DNA of 35,639 bases, from NCBI GenBank assembly GCA_903882825.1, contig CAIRYL010000119.1, forward strand, positions 1 to 35,639, written 5' to 3'. Positions 1 to 9,467 of the stretch are shown piece after piece (position 1 is the stretch's first letter; each line of letters opens with the position of its first letter). Below the pieces are notes generated by a model that was not told the DNA's origin, made no database searches, and saw only the letters and a program-made list of their open reading frames with translations. Source of the stretch: an uncultured Candidatus Peregrinibacteria bacterium. Its GTDB lineage: Bacteria; Patescibacteriota; Gracilibacteria; CAIRYL01. The position numbers were made by a program, and so were the translations under genes.

Positions 1-3000
1 ATCTCTATGGGAAAAATGATAGTTGGAATAAAGTTTCTTTCGAGTTTCAACTTTCTGATACCTCCTCTTTTAGTAGTCCATTGTATTCTATAAAAGATAT
101 TTCATATTCCAATATTGCGGATGTGAATGCTGTGAGTCCAAATCTTCCCGAGGGAATTCAAAAAGTATTCACGCTTCCAGAAAATATTCTTCAGTTAGGA
201 AGTAATACTGTGAAATCATTTTTCTTTCGAGTTCGTTCTCATGATGAAATTGGACGTTATTCTTCATGGAGTTTTCCTTCTTCATTTGTTCTTCGTAAAA
301 ATGTAAATCCTAATGTTCCAGATAATATTTCTTTAGCCACTACTGGTGGAGAAAGTATTGAAATAGGGAACGCAAAACTGTATTCGGATGCATTGGAAAT
401 TTCTTTTAATATTACAGATGCGAATGCAGGAGAAGAATATTTAGGCTATGAAATTGATGTTTCTACGAGTGTAGATTTTTCTACTTCATTTTCCCATGTT
501 TTTTCTCCCCTAACGCTTACAAAAGGACGTTACGTAGCAACTATTTCAGGATTGTCTCCACAAACGTATTATATTCGTATTCGGGCAAAAGATGAGGCTG
601 GAAATGTGAGCGGATATTATATTCTTAAAAATGGTATTGAAGTAAAAATACCAAATCCTTCTTTTATCTACCAAAAGGCACGAAATTTTGAAAATATAAA
701 TCGTCCTGAAGTGTTTGTAAATAATGTTCTGTCGTCTTGTCCTGTTGGAAGTTCTCAATACGAATGTGGTGTGATATACGATCGTTGGCCAAAATTTGGT
801 TTTACTCTTCCGAATATCTCTCCTTTTTCTGCATCGGTTTTTCAAGTAGTAAATGGAAATACCATTTGGAATGTGGTTGATAAAGTAAGTGGAGAATGGA
901 AATTACAAAAAACATCTGTTCCACTCTTTAATGTGGAAGTAAACGATTCTTTTTTGAGAGGAACCTTGGATACGGTACAATATGGAAATTTATTTTTAAG
1001 TGCAGATACGCTTCCGGTAGATATTCAAGCTTCTTTTACTGGTGATCAGTCTTTTAAAGTTCTGCATGATGGGCAAGGTCATATTTCTGGAAGAGCTTGG
1101 AGCCAAGCATTTGGGTGGGTTAATTTTTCGGGAGGAAATGGAAATATTTCTTGTACCACACCAACAGCTATTACGGAGCCCAATCGACAATTAAACCCTA
1201 ATCAACCATTTGCTTCACCAGATTTTGGGGTGTGTATTACGAATCAGGGGATATTTCAGGGGCACGCGAGAGTGTTGCATCGAATGGTGGAAAAAAGCGA
1301 AATGGATACTATTTTCGGGGCTGGAAGTACTATTTGGCAAGACTTTTTTTGGGATTCTTCTAAAAGTGGAATGTTCATTTTTAAGCCAAATATTACGGTA
1401 AATTCTTTCTCATCTCTTTCAGATCCTCAAAAAACAGCTATTATTGGTATTTTTTCGCAAACAGGAGGAGAAATTATTTTTTCGGATGGAACTTCTTCAA
1501 ACTTACAATCTGCTCAAACTTCTTGGAGAGGTGGACTGCCTATAAATATTGATTTTTCTTTTCATCCTTTTCAAATTGCATCTTCCTATGTATTTACAAA
1601 TGGAGTACAGGTAGGAAATTTTTCTCAAAAAGGTCAATTGTTGCGTTTTACACCCAGTTCTTGGACATATGTTTCTACCACTGCTGTAAATACCGTAGAT
1701 GATCTTAAAAATAATCTTTTGAAGATTACCGAAGAAAATACTCCTATAGTTTTCTCTTATAAAATAGAAGCAACTGACTCTCGAACAGATCTCTTTTTGG
1801 CGTTGTCTTCTTTTGGAGCAACTCGCATTGGTATTGAGAGTGTTCCAGATGGAGGTTTATATTTTTTAATTGGGAAAAAGGGACGTGTGAGTCCATATAT
1901 TGAAGATTTTTCAACTCCTTTGAGTGTATTTGAGTACCAATATTCTGATGATATGGATGCTCTTCGCATTGATAATAAGAAATTTTTTACGCTCTCCGGA
2001 AATGCCAGTATTGAGAATTTGAGTGAAGTTGTTTTTAGTGATGGAGTCCAGGAAATAGAGGCAAAACTTTCAGATACGCCTCCTAAAATTCCTGTTTCAT
2101 TTACTATAAAGGCTGGTAATCCATCACAATCAACACTCTCAGGGGTTTCTTATGGGGATTTAACAACAGATGGGTATCGTGTTTTACGTTTAAAACCTCA
2201 AACAGATGTTTCTTCACCTTGGGGACATCTGGAAACAAAAGATTTTAATACGAGTAATAGTATCTCAGAAGCACAAACATTGTATAGCTATCTCAAAAGT
2301 CTTCCTATTGGAACACCCATTATTATACATACTCGTGGAAACGCAAAAACAAATAATGAGTATTTTCGTGATGCATTAGTAGAATTTGGAGCAAACATAA
2401 ATTTAATATATGCACTTGATGCAGATGATGCGTATGTGTTTGTAGGAGTAAAAGGATCCTCTTCCGCATATTTTGAAAAAAAGGATTCTTCTTCTGTGAC
2501 TCTCTCTTACGACCCAGCTACTCAGTCTCGAGAAGGGCTTATTGGAAAAGTGTGGAGTGATGCAGGTGGATGGATTTATCTTGATTCTGATTCATTATTG
2601 GGGGCACCAGGAGATGGTGGACCAGATGGGGTTTTTGGATCATTAAACATGGATACGAATTCTGATGGGCAAATTGATGATTATGGAGTGGTAGTTACTG
2701 CTCAGGACGATGGATCTGGATCTTTGTTTTTAGGAGGAAAGGCTTGGGCTCCTACTTTGGGTTGGTTTTATTTTAATGGTGGTGCGGGGATTCCCAATGG
2801 AGGTTGTAATAAAAACATTCAACCTTCTCCCAATGCATACGGGGTCTGTATGGATAAAGATGGAAAGTTTCATGGGTATGCATGGAATGTAAATTTTGGA
2901 TGGCTTAAAATGGAAGGGGTGAGTGCTCGTAATGAACAAAGTAATATTGGATTTATATTAGAAATATCAAAAAGTCCAAATTTTTCTGCGGCGCAAGAAG

Positions 3001-6000
3001 CGAACACCTATTCTTATATTGTTCCTCTTGCTAATCCGGGAGATCATTTGGTTACCACAGAAGAGATACGATCTGCTATAAATCAAAATACATGTACGCT
3101 TGGGAATAGGATAAATCAACAGTGTTCATTCCCGTATGGAAAATATTATTGGAGGGTAAAAACACGAATTAGAGGGGGAATGTCATCTGATGGAGAAGAG
3201 TCAAAAAGTTTTCATATAAAATCATTTCCACCAGAAATTACCCATACGTGTCCAATAAATCCGAGCACTGATTTAAATCCAGAATTTAAATTTACACTTC
3301 AAGATAAAAATGAACCTACTCTTCCTCTTACATATGGTATTCATTTTTATAAATCAGCAGATCCTGCGAGTGAAGATTATAAAACGTTGGTAGCGAGTAG
3401 TATTTATTCTTCTCAAGTACGAGCGGATAAACAGGAGTATTCTCTTGGAAATATTGGAGAACATAATATTTCGAGTCCAAATGAATTTTTAAAAGGAAAT
3501 AATGGAAAAACTATATGGTATGAAATTGAAGCAAAAAATACAGAAGGGGTTGTTTCGCGTACCGAACGTTGTAAAATACAACCTCGTAATTTTAAAGCAA
3601 CACTTATTTCTCCATATTCTGCCACGGGAAATGCTGTGGAAATCCCACGAGGAAAACCTTTTGAATTTCAGATTGATAGTTTTGATACCGATCGATATAC
3701 GTATAATTTAGAAATCCGTGAATCTCTTGTAGATGTGTCTGGAAATCATTCAGGAATAGAAGAATCTGCATGGTTTAATGAGAGTGTTGCACCAGTTGTT
3801 TCTATTAAAAAAACTACGGGAGAGGTTGTAGGAGAATCTCTCAGATATTCTGAAACTTTTTCAAATACACTCAAAACAAACTCTTCCCTTTGTTGGAGGG
3901 TAAAGGCGACGAGTGAAAAAGATTTAAGAGTTACAAAAAGTGATGTTTCCTGCTTTCGGGTTGTGAATAAGGCTCCTACATTTACTGATCCAGAAAAAAC
4001 TATAAATGCCCAAACAGTGAAAATTATAGACAATAATAAGAGTATTATTGCTGATGTAAGTACCTTTGTGTGGGATGAATCTCAACAATCTACAGGATGT
4101 TTAAATATTACAAATGAAAAAAGACCAGGTTTTTTATTTAACTTATATGATGATTCAGATTGGGCAGATGTGAAATATGAAATTAAAAATTATTATAATG
4201 ACGCGACTCCTCCAACAAATGCGTACATTGTTTCAGAAGAAATTCGTGCGACTGATGAAGAAAAAACAGTATTCCTTACAAGAGATGCTAAAAATCCTCG
4301 ACCCAGCACACGATATATTCCTCTTGATAAAACTCTTCCTCCCATTACGAATACCTATTATTTTTCTATTGTTGCTACTGATACAGAAGGTTTAAAGTCC
4401 GAAACAGTAAAAGGATGTTTTTTGTATCAATATTTTGATGGATCAGGGGGACTTGGGAATATTGGGACATCTTTGATAGATATTTCAGGATTGTCAGCAG
4501 GACATGAAAGAGCTTCTCATAGATTTGGATGGAATGTATATTCTGGATGGACTGATTTTAATCCTATTTCTGGAGGAGTGTACGTTGCTAAAAATGGTGT
4601 GTATGGATATTCATGGAATTCTCAATTAGGATGGATGAGATTTTCTTGTCAGGCAAATGAAGATTTTAAAGATGTATCTTCGTCACCGGTTTACCCACCT
4701 GGTCATCGAATGAATACTCTTACGGATTCCTATGATCCTTTTTGTAATGATTTACAAGCAAATAAGGAACGAAAATACGGAGTACGTATGGGAATAGTTC
4801 CAGATAATTTAAGTCCTATTGAAGGACAGGTTGCTCCAGCAGATGGAAGCCAAGATTTTATTGGAAAGGCTCGTGTGATGAGTATGAAATCTCATTATGT
4901 GTATTTTGATGCTGCTACCTATTTGCAAGATTATCCAAATGGTTCTCAAAGCGCAGAATGGCCTAAAAATGCTCATGGAAGAAAAGCTGTGGGAGTTGAT
5001 AATAAAGGAAAAATTTCAGGATTTGCATGGAGCCCTGAAGTGGGATGGATTTCTATGCGTACGAAAAATGGAAATGCTCAAAATATTATTGCTGACACAA
5101 ATATGAGTACGCTTATCGCAGATTCCAATGCGGATTACTATTTCCCTATTTCTGAATATACGCCTTTAGATGGATCTTGTTCCCCTGAACTTATAAATGG
5201 AAAATATATTATTTTGGACCGTTCAGATGCAAATAGTTATAAAATAGTGAGCAGTTGTGTTGGTAAGCAATTACAATGTAATGCTATTCATCTGTACGCA
5301 AAAGCGGAAGGAATCAATAATCCTTTTGACCTCTCTCCACAAATCACCTGTATTGAAGGAAATACGGTTGCAGTGGTTTCATTCCCAAATACTCTTCCGC
5401 CCAATACTGTTTTAACGCTTACCGGAGTGTTTCCACAAACAGATGGTGTTACAAAGTTGAATATTCCAGACTCAGCACCTCTAAAACTTAAGATTATTGC
5501 TGATCCTGTTCCATATTGGGGTGTGAACTCTTTAAATAACTTTAGTGAATTTGTGGTTTCTCCTCTTACATCTTTTGCAAATGCGAGGGATGTAAAAACT
5601 GCAACGGTTACATTAAAAGATAAGCATGGGATTGACATTGTAGATGTGTATACCATTGATGGAAGCAATGAAAAGGTTCGTGAAGTAAATTTGAATATTA
5701 CTGTTAAAAACACCATTCGTAAAAATCAATTTATAGAATCTGGCTATGGAGATGCCGTGAGTTCATCAGATTTCTCCTCTTTCTTAAAGAGAACTGGCGG
5801 ACCGATACTTTATAATTACGGAAGTGATACAGGAATAGGAATAAATCCTTCTTCTGCTTTTATTTCATTTCGATCGTATGCACCAAATGGAATAAATGAT
5901 TCATTGCAAATAGAAGATATTGGCGTTTCTGTGAAAAATACAAAACTAGATTCTGTTTTATTTTCTAAAACATATAGTGTTTCGAAAGATGTAAATGGAA

Positions 6001-7781
6001 ATGTGACAAATCCTAATATTAGATTCCCAAATGTATTACTCGAAAATAATTATTATAAAAAAACAGATGGAAATTACATTTTTGAAGATGTAAGTGCACA
6101 AAATTATAGTGCTTCTGGAAAATTTGAATTTAAACCTATTTTTACAGGGAAATTTAAATTTGAAAAAGATTTCGATGAGGATAGTGGGGATCCTGTTCCA
6201 TATGATGTTTCTGTACAACAAGTTCCAAATGTAAATGGAGAAATTATATCTTTTAGTGATAATTTTTCATTTGTTCATTGCTTAGATTCTACTCCAAAAT
6301 TAGGAGGAATAACATTCTCCCCATTAAAAGCCTATACTGAAAATTCGAGACTTGAGGATAAAGTTGTAAAGCGTTCGGTATTAAATAATGAAGGAGTTGT
6401 GGTAACAACACCAGTATATGGACAACAAAATTGTTATGAAATGGGGATGAATAATGGTCCGAGTTATTTCGATTTTAGAAAAAATTTGAATGTAGAAACG
6501 ACTACTCTTTTAACAAGTGTTCCAGATACTACTCCTAATAATTTCTTTTTAATGACAAACGCAACCGCCAATACAACGGATGGTATAACAGGTGTAAATA
6601 TGAAGTCCGCTGTGTCATATAATGTAGGAAGCGATTGGATTAAGTATTATATTCCTTTAGAAGGGGATCCTGTCGGTTATAATCCAAGAAGTAAATATTT
6701 AAAGGGTATTTCGTATGGACAAAATAGCACTTCTGTAAAAAACTTTTGTGGAGATGATATGGTTTTAGAAGTACAAGATGCACGTTCTTCGAGTGAAATG
6801 AGAAATGAAATTTATAAAAATTTAACAGGATATTTAAAAGAAACGAGTGGAACAAATAATTTTGTAGAAGTCTCAGGGAATAATAAAAGTATTTATATTT
6901 CTTCTCTGCAGTTACAAAACTGGTTAAAAAATGGAAATTTCTCAACGGCTATCTCAGGTGTAAATATTATTAGTACCGGGAAAATATTATGGGTTCGCAG
7001 TATGAGTGATACGGGAATAAATGTAGTGCTTGGTGCAGAAAATGAAAATGTTGTAGATAGTACGAGTTCTATTCCTCGGACGATTGTAGTAGAAGGAGGA
7101 AATATTTTTATAAAAAGTAATATTGTTCGTACAAATCCAGAAGCAACACTTGCCATTATTGCGCTTCATAATACGGAAAAAATTGGATCTGAAGAGGCAA
7201 GCTCACAAATTTCTGGGAATATTCTTATCCATACTGGTGTTACGAATATACGATCTGTTTTATTTGCGGATGGTTCTCTCTTTTCTTCTGATGATGGATA
7301 TACCATTTTTGATGGACATTTATCAGAATCTCAACCTTCAAGATCAAAATTAAAAAATCAACTGTATATTTTAGGAGGAATTTATTCTAAAAATACGTAT
7401 AATGGATCATCGAGTCCGAATGAAAAAAACACATTTGCGAATAATCCATCGGTTTGGCATTCTCTTAGTTGGGATTCAACGGATGTTACGATGTATTCAG
7501 GGGAATCCGTTCGATTTGATCTTTCTCGTCTGAGAGAATTTCATAGAAATACTGATGGAACAGTAAAAAATGAAGGAGTTGTTTCGTACGAAAGCTTTTT
7601 TAATCCATTTGTATTTCAGGATGAACAGAGAGGTTGGAATAATACGACGGATAGAAATTCGGTATCAAGTTGTAGAGCAAAATCATCAGTGATTATTGAA
7701 TACGATACGAATTTAGTAGAGAATCTTCCTCCTGGAGCATTTGAAAGAGGATCAATAAAAATCAATCAAATTATTCGATAA
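1..7781 (+). CDS. Giant secreted Fn3-like repeat surface protein (5' truncated by window)
   Basis: The reading frame is open from base 3, so the first in-frame TTG at 81 is not a real start and the N-terminus lies outside the window; over 2590 codons are visible. The first ~200 residues look like fibronectin type III strands (for example 'YYIRIRAKDEAGNVSGY'). A motif of the form G-x-A-W-S-x4-GW-x-F recurs at least seven times (about 1077-1136, 2541-2590, 2730-2781, 2865-2911, 4517-4562, 4600-4645, 5010-5055). A calcium-loop-like sequence 'DTNSDGQIDDYG' lies near 2651-2686. The last ~300 residues (about 6900-7450) are Gly/Asn-rich with 'LYILGGIYSKNTYNGSS', suggesting a beta-solenoid or pilus-associated fold. 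Many Cys residues fit an exported, disulfide-bonded protein. No LPXTG motif or C-terminal membrane helix is seen. Similar giant proteins occur in CPR genomes (recalled, not searched). Adhesion or envelope role is inference. Confidence 0.85.
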   Translation, partial: LYGKNDSWNKVSFEFQLSDTSSFSSPLYSIKDISYSNIADVNAVSPNLPEGIQKVFTLPENILQLGSNTVKSFFFRVRSHDEIGRYSSWSFPSSFVLRKNVNPNVPDNISLATTGGESIEIGNAKLYSDALEISFNITDANAGEEYLGYEIDVSTSVDFSTSFSHVFSPLTLTKGRYVATISGLSPQTYYIRIRAKDEAGNVSGYYILKNGIEVKIPNPSFIYQKARNFENINRPEVFVNNVLSSCPVGSSQYECGVIYDRWPKFGFTLPNISPFSASVFQVVNGNTIWNVVDKVSGEWKLQKTSVPLFNVEVNDSFLRGTLDTVQYGNLFLSADTLPVDIQASFTGDQSFKVLHDGQGHISGRAWSQAFGWVNFSGGNGNISCTTPTAITEPNRQLNPNQPFASPDFGVCITNQGIFQGHARVLHRMVEKSEMDTIFGAGSTIWQDFFWDSSKSGMFIFKPNITVNSFSSLSDPQKTAIIGIFSQTGGEIIFSDGTSSNLQSAQTSWRGGLPINIDFSFHPFQIASSYVFTNGVQVGNFSQKGQLLRFTPSSWTYVSTTAVNTVDDLKNNLLKITEENTPIVFSYKIEATDSRTDLFLALSSFGATRIGIESVPDGGLYFLIGKKGRVSPYIEDFSTPLSVFEYQYSDDMDALRIDNKKFFTLSGNASIENLSEVVFSDGVQEIEAKLSDTPPKIPVSFTIKAGNPSQSTLSGVSYGDLTTDGYRVLRLKPQTDVSSPWGHLETKDFNTSNSISEAQTLYSYLKSLPIGTPIIIHTRGNAKTNNEYFRDALVEFGANINLIYALDADDAYVFVGVKGSSSAYFEKKDSSSVTLSYDPATQSREGLIGKVWSDAGGWIYLDSDSLLGAPGDGGPDGVFGSLNMDTNSDGQIDDYGVVVTAQDDGSGSLFLGGKAWAPTLGWFYFNGGAGIPNGGCNKNIQPSPNAYGVCMDKDGKFHGYAWNVNFGWLKMEGVSARNEQSNIGFILEISKSPNFSAAQEANTYSYIVPLANPGDHLVTTEEIRSAINQNTCTLGNRINQQCSFPYGKYYWRVKTRIRGGMSSDGEESKSFHIKSFPPEITHTCPINPSTDLNPEFKFTLQDKNEPTLPLTYGIHFYKSADPASEDYKTLVASSIYSSQVRADKQEYSLGNIGEHNISSPNEFLKGNNGKTIWYEIEAKNTEGVVSRTERCKIQPRNFKATLISPYSATGNAVEIPRGKPFEFQIDSFDTDRYTYNLEIRESLVDVSGNHSGIEESAWFNESVAPVVSIKKTTGEVVGESLRYSETFSNTLKTNSSLCWRVKATSEKDLRVTKSDVSCFRVVNKAPTFTDPEKTINAQTVKIIDNNKSIIADVSTFVWDESQQSTGCLNITNEKRPGFLFNLYDDSDWADVKYEIKNYYNDATPPTNAYIVSEEIRATDEEKTVFLTRDAKNPRPSTRYIPLDKTLPPITNTYYFSIVATDTEGLKSETVKGCFLYQYFDGSGGLGNIGTSLIDISGLSAGHERASHRFGWNVYSGWTDFNPISGGVYVAKNGVYGYSWNSQLGWMRFSCQANEDFKDVSSSPVYPPGHRMNTLTDSYDPFCNDLQANKERKYGVRMGIVPDNLSPIEGQVAPADGSQDFIGKARVMSMKSHYVYFDAATYLQDYPNGSQSAEWPKNAHGRKAVGVDNKGKISGFAWSPEVGWISMRTKNGNAQNIIADTNMSTLIADSNADYYFPISEYTPLDGSCSPELINGKYIILDRSDANSYKIVSSCVGKQLQCNAIHLYAKAEGINNPFDLSPQITCIEGNTVAVVSFPNTLPPNTVLTLTGVFPQTDGVTKLNIPDSAPLKLKIIADPVPYWGVNSLNNFSEFVVSPLTSFANARDVKTATVTLKDKHGIDIVDVYTIDGSNEKVREVNLNITVKNTIRKNQFIESGYGDAVSSSDFSSFLKRTGGPILYNYGSDTGIGINPSSAFISFRSYAPNGINDSLQIEDIGVSVKNTKLDSVLFSKTYSVSKDVNGNVTNPNIRFPNVLLENNYYKKTDGNYIFEDVSAQNYSASGKFEFKPIFTGKFKFEKDFDEDSGDPVPYDVSVQQVPNVNGEIISFSDNFSFVHCLDSTPKLGGITFSPLKAYTENSRLEDKVVKRSVLNNEGVVVTTPVYGQQNCYEMGMNNGPSYFDFRKNLNVETTTLLTSVPDTTPNNFFLMTNATANTTDGITGVNMKSAVSYNVGSDWIKYYIPLEGDPVGYNPRSKYLKGISYGQNSTSVKNFCGDDMVLEVQDARSSSEMRNEIYKNLTGYLKETSGTNNFVEVSGNNKSIYISSLQLQNWLKNGNFSTAISGVNIISTGKILWVRSMSDTGINVVLGAENENVVDSTSSIPRTIVVEGGNIFIKSNIVRTNPEATLAIIALHNTEKIGSEEASSQISGNILIHTGVTNIRSVLFADGSLFSSDDGYTIFDGHLSESQPSRSKLKNQLYILGGIYSKNTYNGSSSPNEKNTFANNPSVWHSLSWDSTDVTMYSGESVRFDLSRLREFHRNTDGTVKNEGVVSYESFFNPFVFQDEQRGWNNTTDRNSVSSCRAKSSVIIEYDTNLVENLPPGAFERGSIKINQIIR

Positions 7782-7798
7782 ATCAAAAATAAAATATT

Positions 7799-7834
7799 AA
7801 AAAAAGGAGAAATCTCGTATTTGCTCCTTTTTTT
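7799..7834 (+). terminator. Rho-independent terminator of the giant surface gene
   Basis: An A-run followed by GGAGAAAT pairs with ATTTGCTCC (one bulged G) and runs into seven T residues, starting 17 bases after the stop codon at 7781. The downstream arm doubles as the -35 region of the next gene's promoter. Confidence 0.75.
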
Positions 7835-7849
7835 AGGAATGGGTATACT
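7821..7849 (+). promoter_or_regulatory. Promoter of the nucleotidyltransferase-GT2 gene, probably leaderless
   Basis: TTGCTC (7821-7826), a 17-base spacer and TATACT (7844-7849) form a sigma-70-like promoter. The predicted start of transcription is 7856-7857, which is the A of the ATG at 7857, so the mRNA would have no 5' leader. The -35 box lies inside the preceding terminator hairpin. Confidence 0.6.
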
Positions 7850-7856
7850 TTTTTTG

Positions 7857-9467
7857 ATGATTACGAAAGGAGTTATTTTAGCCGGCGGAAGAGGAACTCG
7901 TCTTGCTCCTGCGACTCGAGTGACTAATAAACATTTGCTTCCCATTTATAACCGTCCGATGATTTTTTATCCCATCGAGACACTTCAAAAAATGGGGATT
8001 ACTGATATTCTTATTATTTGCGGAGACGAACACGCAGGAGACTTTGCAAAACTCTTAGGAACCGGAAAAGAATGGGGTGTGCAGTGTACATTCCGAGTAC
8101 AAGAAGGAAGTGGGGGAATCGCGGATGCATTGTCGTTGGCAGAGTCATTTGCAGAAAATAAGCCTATTGCTGTTATTTTGGGTGATAATATTTTTGATGG
8201 AGATTTTTCTGATGCTAGTGATCAGTTTTCTGTCGGCGCACAAATTTTTCTTTCTTCTGTTTCAGATCCAGAACGATTTGGCGTAGCAGAAATCCATGAA
8301 ACTGGAACTGTTATTTCGTTAGAAGAAAAACCAGAATTTCCAAAATCATCTTTAGCCGTCACGGGAATGTATTTTTTTGATGCAGAAGTGTTTCGGCATA
8401 TTCGGAATATTATTCCCAGTGAAAGAGGAGAGTTAGAAGTAGTAGATGTTCTAAAAAAATATTTAACGGATGGGAAATTATACGCGACTCAAATTTTCGG
8501 GAATTGGACAGATGCGGGGACACATGAAAGTTTTTTCCGTGCCAGTGCACTTATTCGGAAACTTTCAGGACTTTCTGACGTTCAAGATTCAGAATATGTA
8601 CTTCCTCATATTACGTCTGGAGTTATTGTTTCTCCTACAAATGAGCCTTTAGAAGCTCCTCTACGCGCGTTATTGTTTCAAAAAGGAAATTTTACACATT
8701 CTGTTTTTGTGTGTATTGATGGGGGAACCGATGAGCATCAAATACAATGGAAACGTTTTTGTGAAAAATTCCCGGCAGTAACATTGATTATTCATCCTCA
8801 TGAAAAAGGAATTTTAGCGTCTCATAACGAAATTTTAGAACAAAAGGAGGGAGATTTTTATTGGGCCGCTTCTTCCGAGACTATTTTGGGAGATCCGTAT
8901 GTTTTTTCAAAAATTTTACAAAAAACATGGGATTCTCGATCGGCAGTATTTGGTGGAAAAGTTTTTGAGATTCAAAAGAATGAAAGAACAGAAATTTTGG
9001 CTTCTACAGGAATTGTAAGAGGAAGAGGATTTTCGTTTTATGATAGGGGAATTAGAGAATCAGATCGTGGTCAATTTGATGAAGATTCAGAACCGCTTGG
9101 ATTTCCTATTTTTGCGAGTTTGTATCGAACACATATTCTTAAAAAATTAGGAGGGTTTGACGAAACATTTGTGTGTGGAAAAGGGGATATTGATATGGCA
9201 CTTCGGCTTCGAGAAGCGGGATACCGCGCACGTTTTGCTTCAGATGTGCGAATTTTTCACCCGAACCGTTTTTCGGGTCCACGAAGTTTTTGGAAACATA
9301 TTCAGTATTTTTTTACTCGGCATCCACAGGTTTCCGAACAAGGGTACCAAGCCCAAAAAAAACTCATCGAAAAACATCTTTCTCGGTATCGTTGGCAAAC
9401 ACGAGTTTTTGGAAAAATGCGACTATTTGTTCAATGGTGTGCGATAAAAATTATTTCATTCTTATAG
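7857..9467 (+). CDS. Sugar-1-phosphate nucleotidyltransferase fused to GT2-type glycosyltransferase
   Basis: 536 residues. The first ~240 form an RmlA-type NTP-transferase: signature 'ILAGGRGTRL' (residues 7-16), 'GDNIFDG' metal-binding Asp at ~110, 'EEKPEFP' Lys at ~158 and 'GNWTDAGT' at ~216. RmlA-type enzymes make dTDP-glucose from dTTP and glucose-1-phosphate. Residues ~270-510 resemble a family 2 glycosyltransferase; the clearest part is 'GGFDETFV' followed by 'GDIDMALRLREAGY' and a final 'IFHP', as in rhamnosyltransferase-like GT2 enzymes. The usual N-terminal GT2 nucleotide-binding half is poorly conserved. The start at 7857 is chosen because the family begins a few residues before the signature and because the promoter places transcription start there; ATG 7839 is possible. 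The product probably activates a sugar and transfers it to a cell-surface polymer. No other rml genes are in the window, so the exact sugar is unknown. The 3' end overlaps uvrC by six bases. Confidence 0.85.
   Translation: MITKGVILAGGRGTRLAPATRVTNKHLLPIYNRPMIFYPIETLQKMGITDILIICGDEHAGDFAKLLGTGKEWGVQCTFRVQEGSGGIADALSLAESFAENKPIAVILGDNIFDGDFSDASDQFSVGAQIFLSSVSDPERFGVAEIHETGTVISLEEKPEFPKSSLAVTGMYFFDAEVFRHIRNIIPSERGELEVVDVLKKYLTDGKLYATQIFGNWTDAGTHESFFRASALIRKLSGLSDVQDSEYVLPHITSGVIVSPTNEPLEAPLRALLFQKGNFTHSVFVCIDGGTDEHQIQWKRFCEKFPAVTLIIHPHEKGILASHNEILEQKEGDFYWAASSETILGDPYVFSKILQKTWDSRSAVFGGKVFEIQKNERTEILASTGIVRGRGFSFYDRGIRESDRGQFDEDSEPLGFPIFASLYRTHILKKLGGFDETFVCGKGDIDMALRLREAGYRARFASDVRIFHPNRFSGPRSFWKHIQYFFTRHPQVSEQGYQAQKKLIEKHLSRYRWQTRVFGKMRLFVQWCAIKIISFL

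Noticed and set aside
81..83. TTG at 81 as the start of the giant surface gene
   Set aside because: The same frame is open to the first base of the window with Fn3-like sequence before 81, so the gene is truncated, not started here.
5288..5716. 142-codon minus-strand frame inside the giant surface gene
   Set aside because: Antisense to clear, repeat-containing coding sequence; composition is an echo of the plus frame and no promoter or family match is seen.
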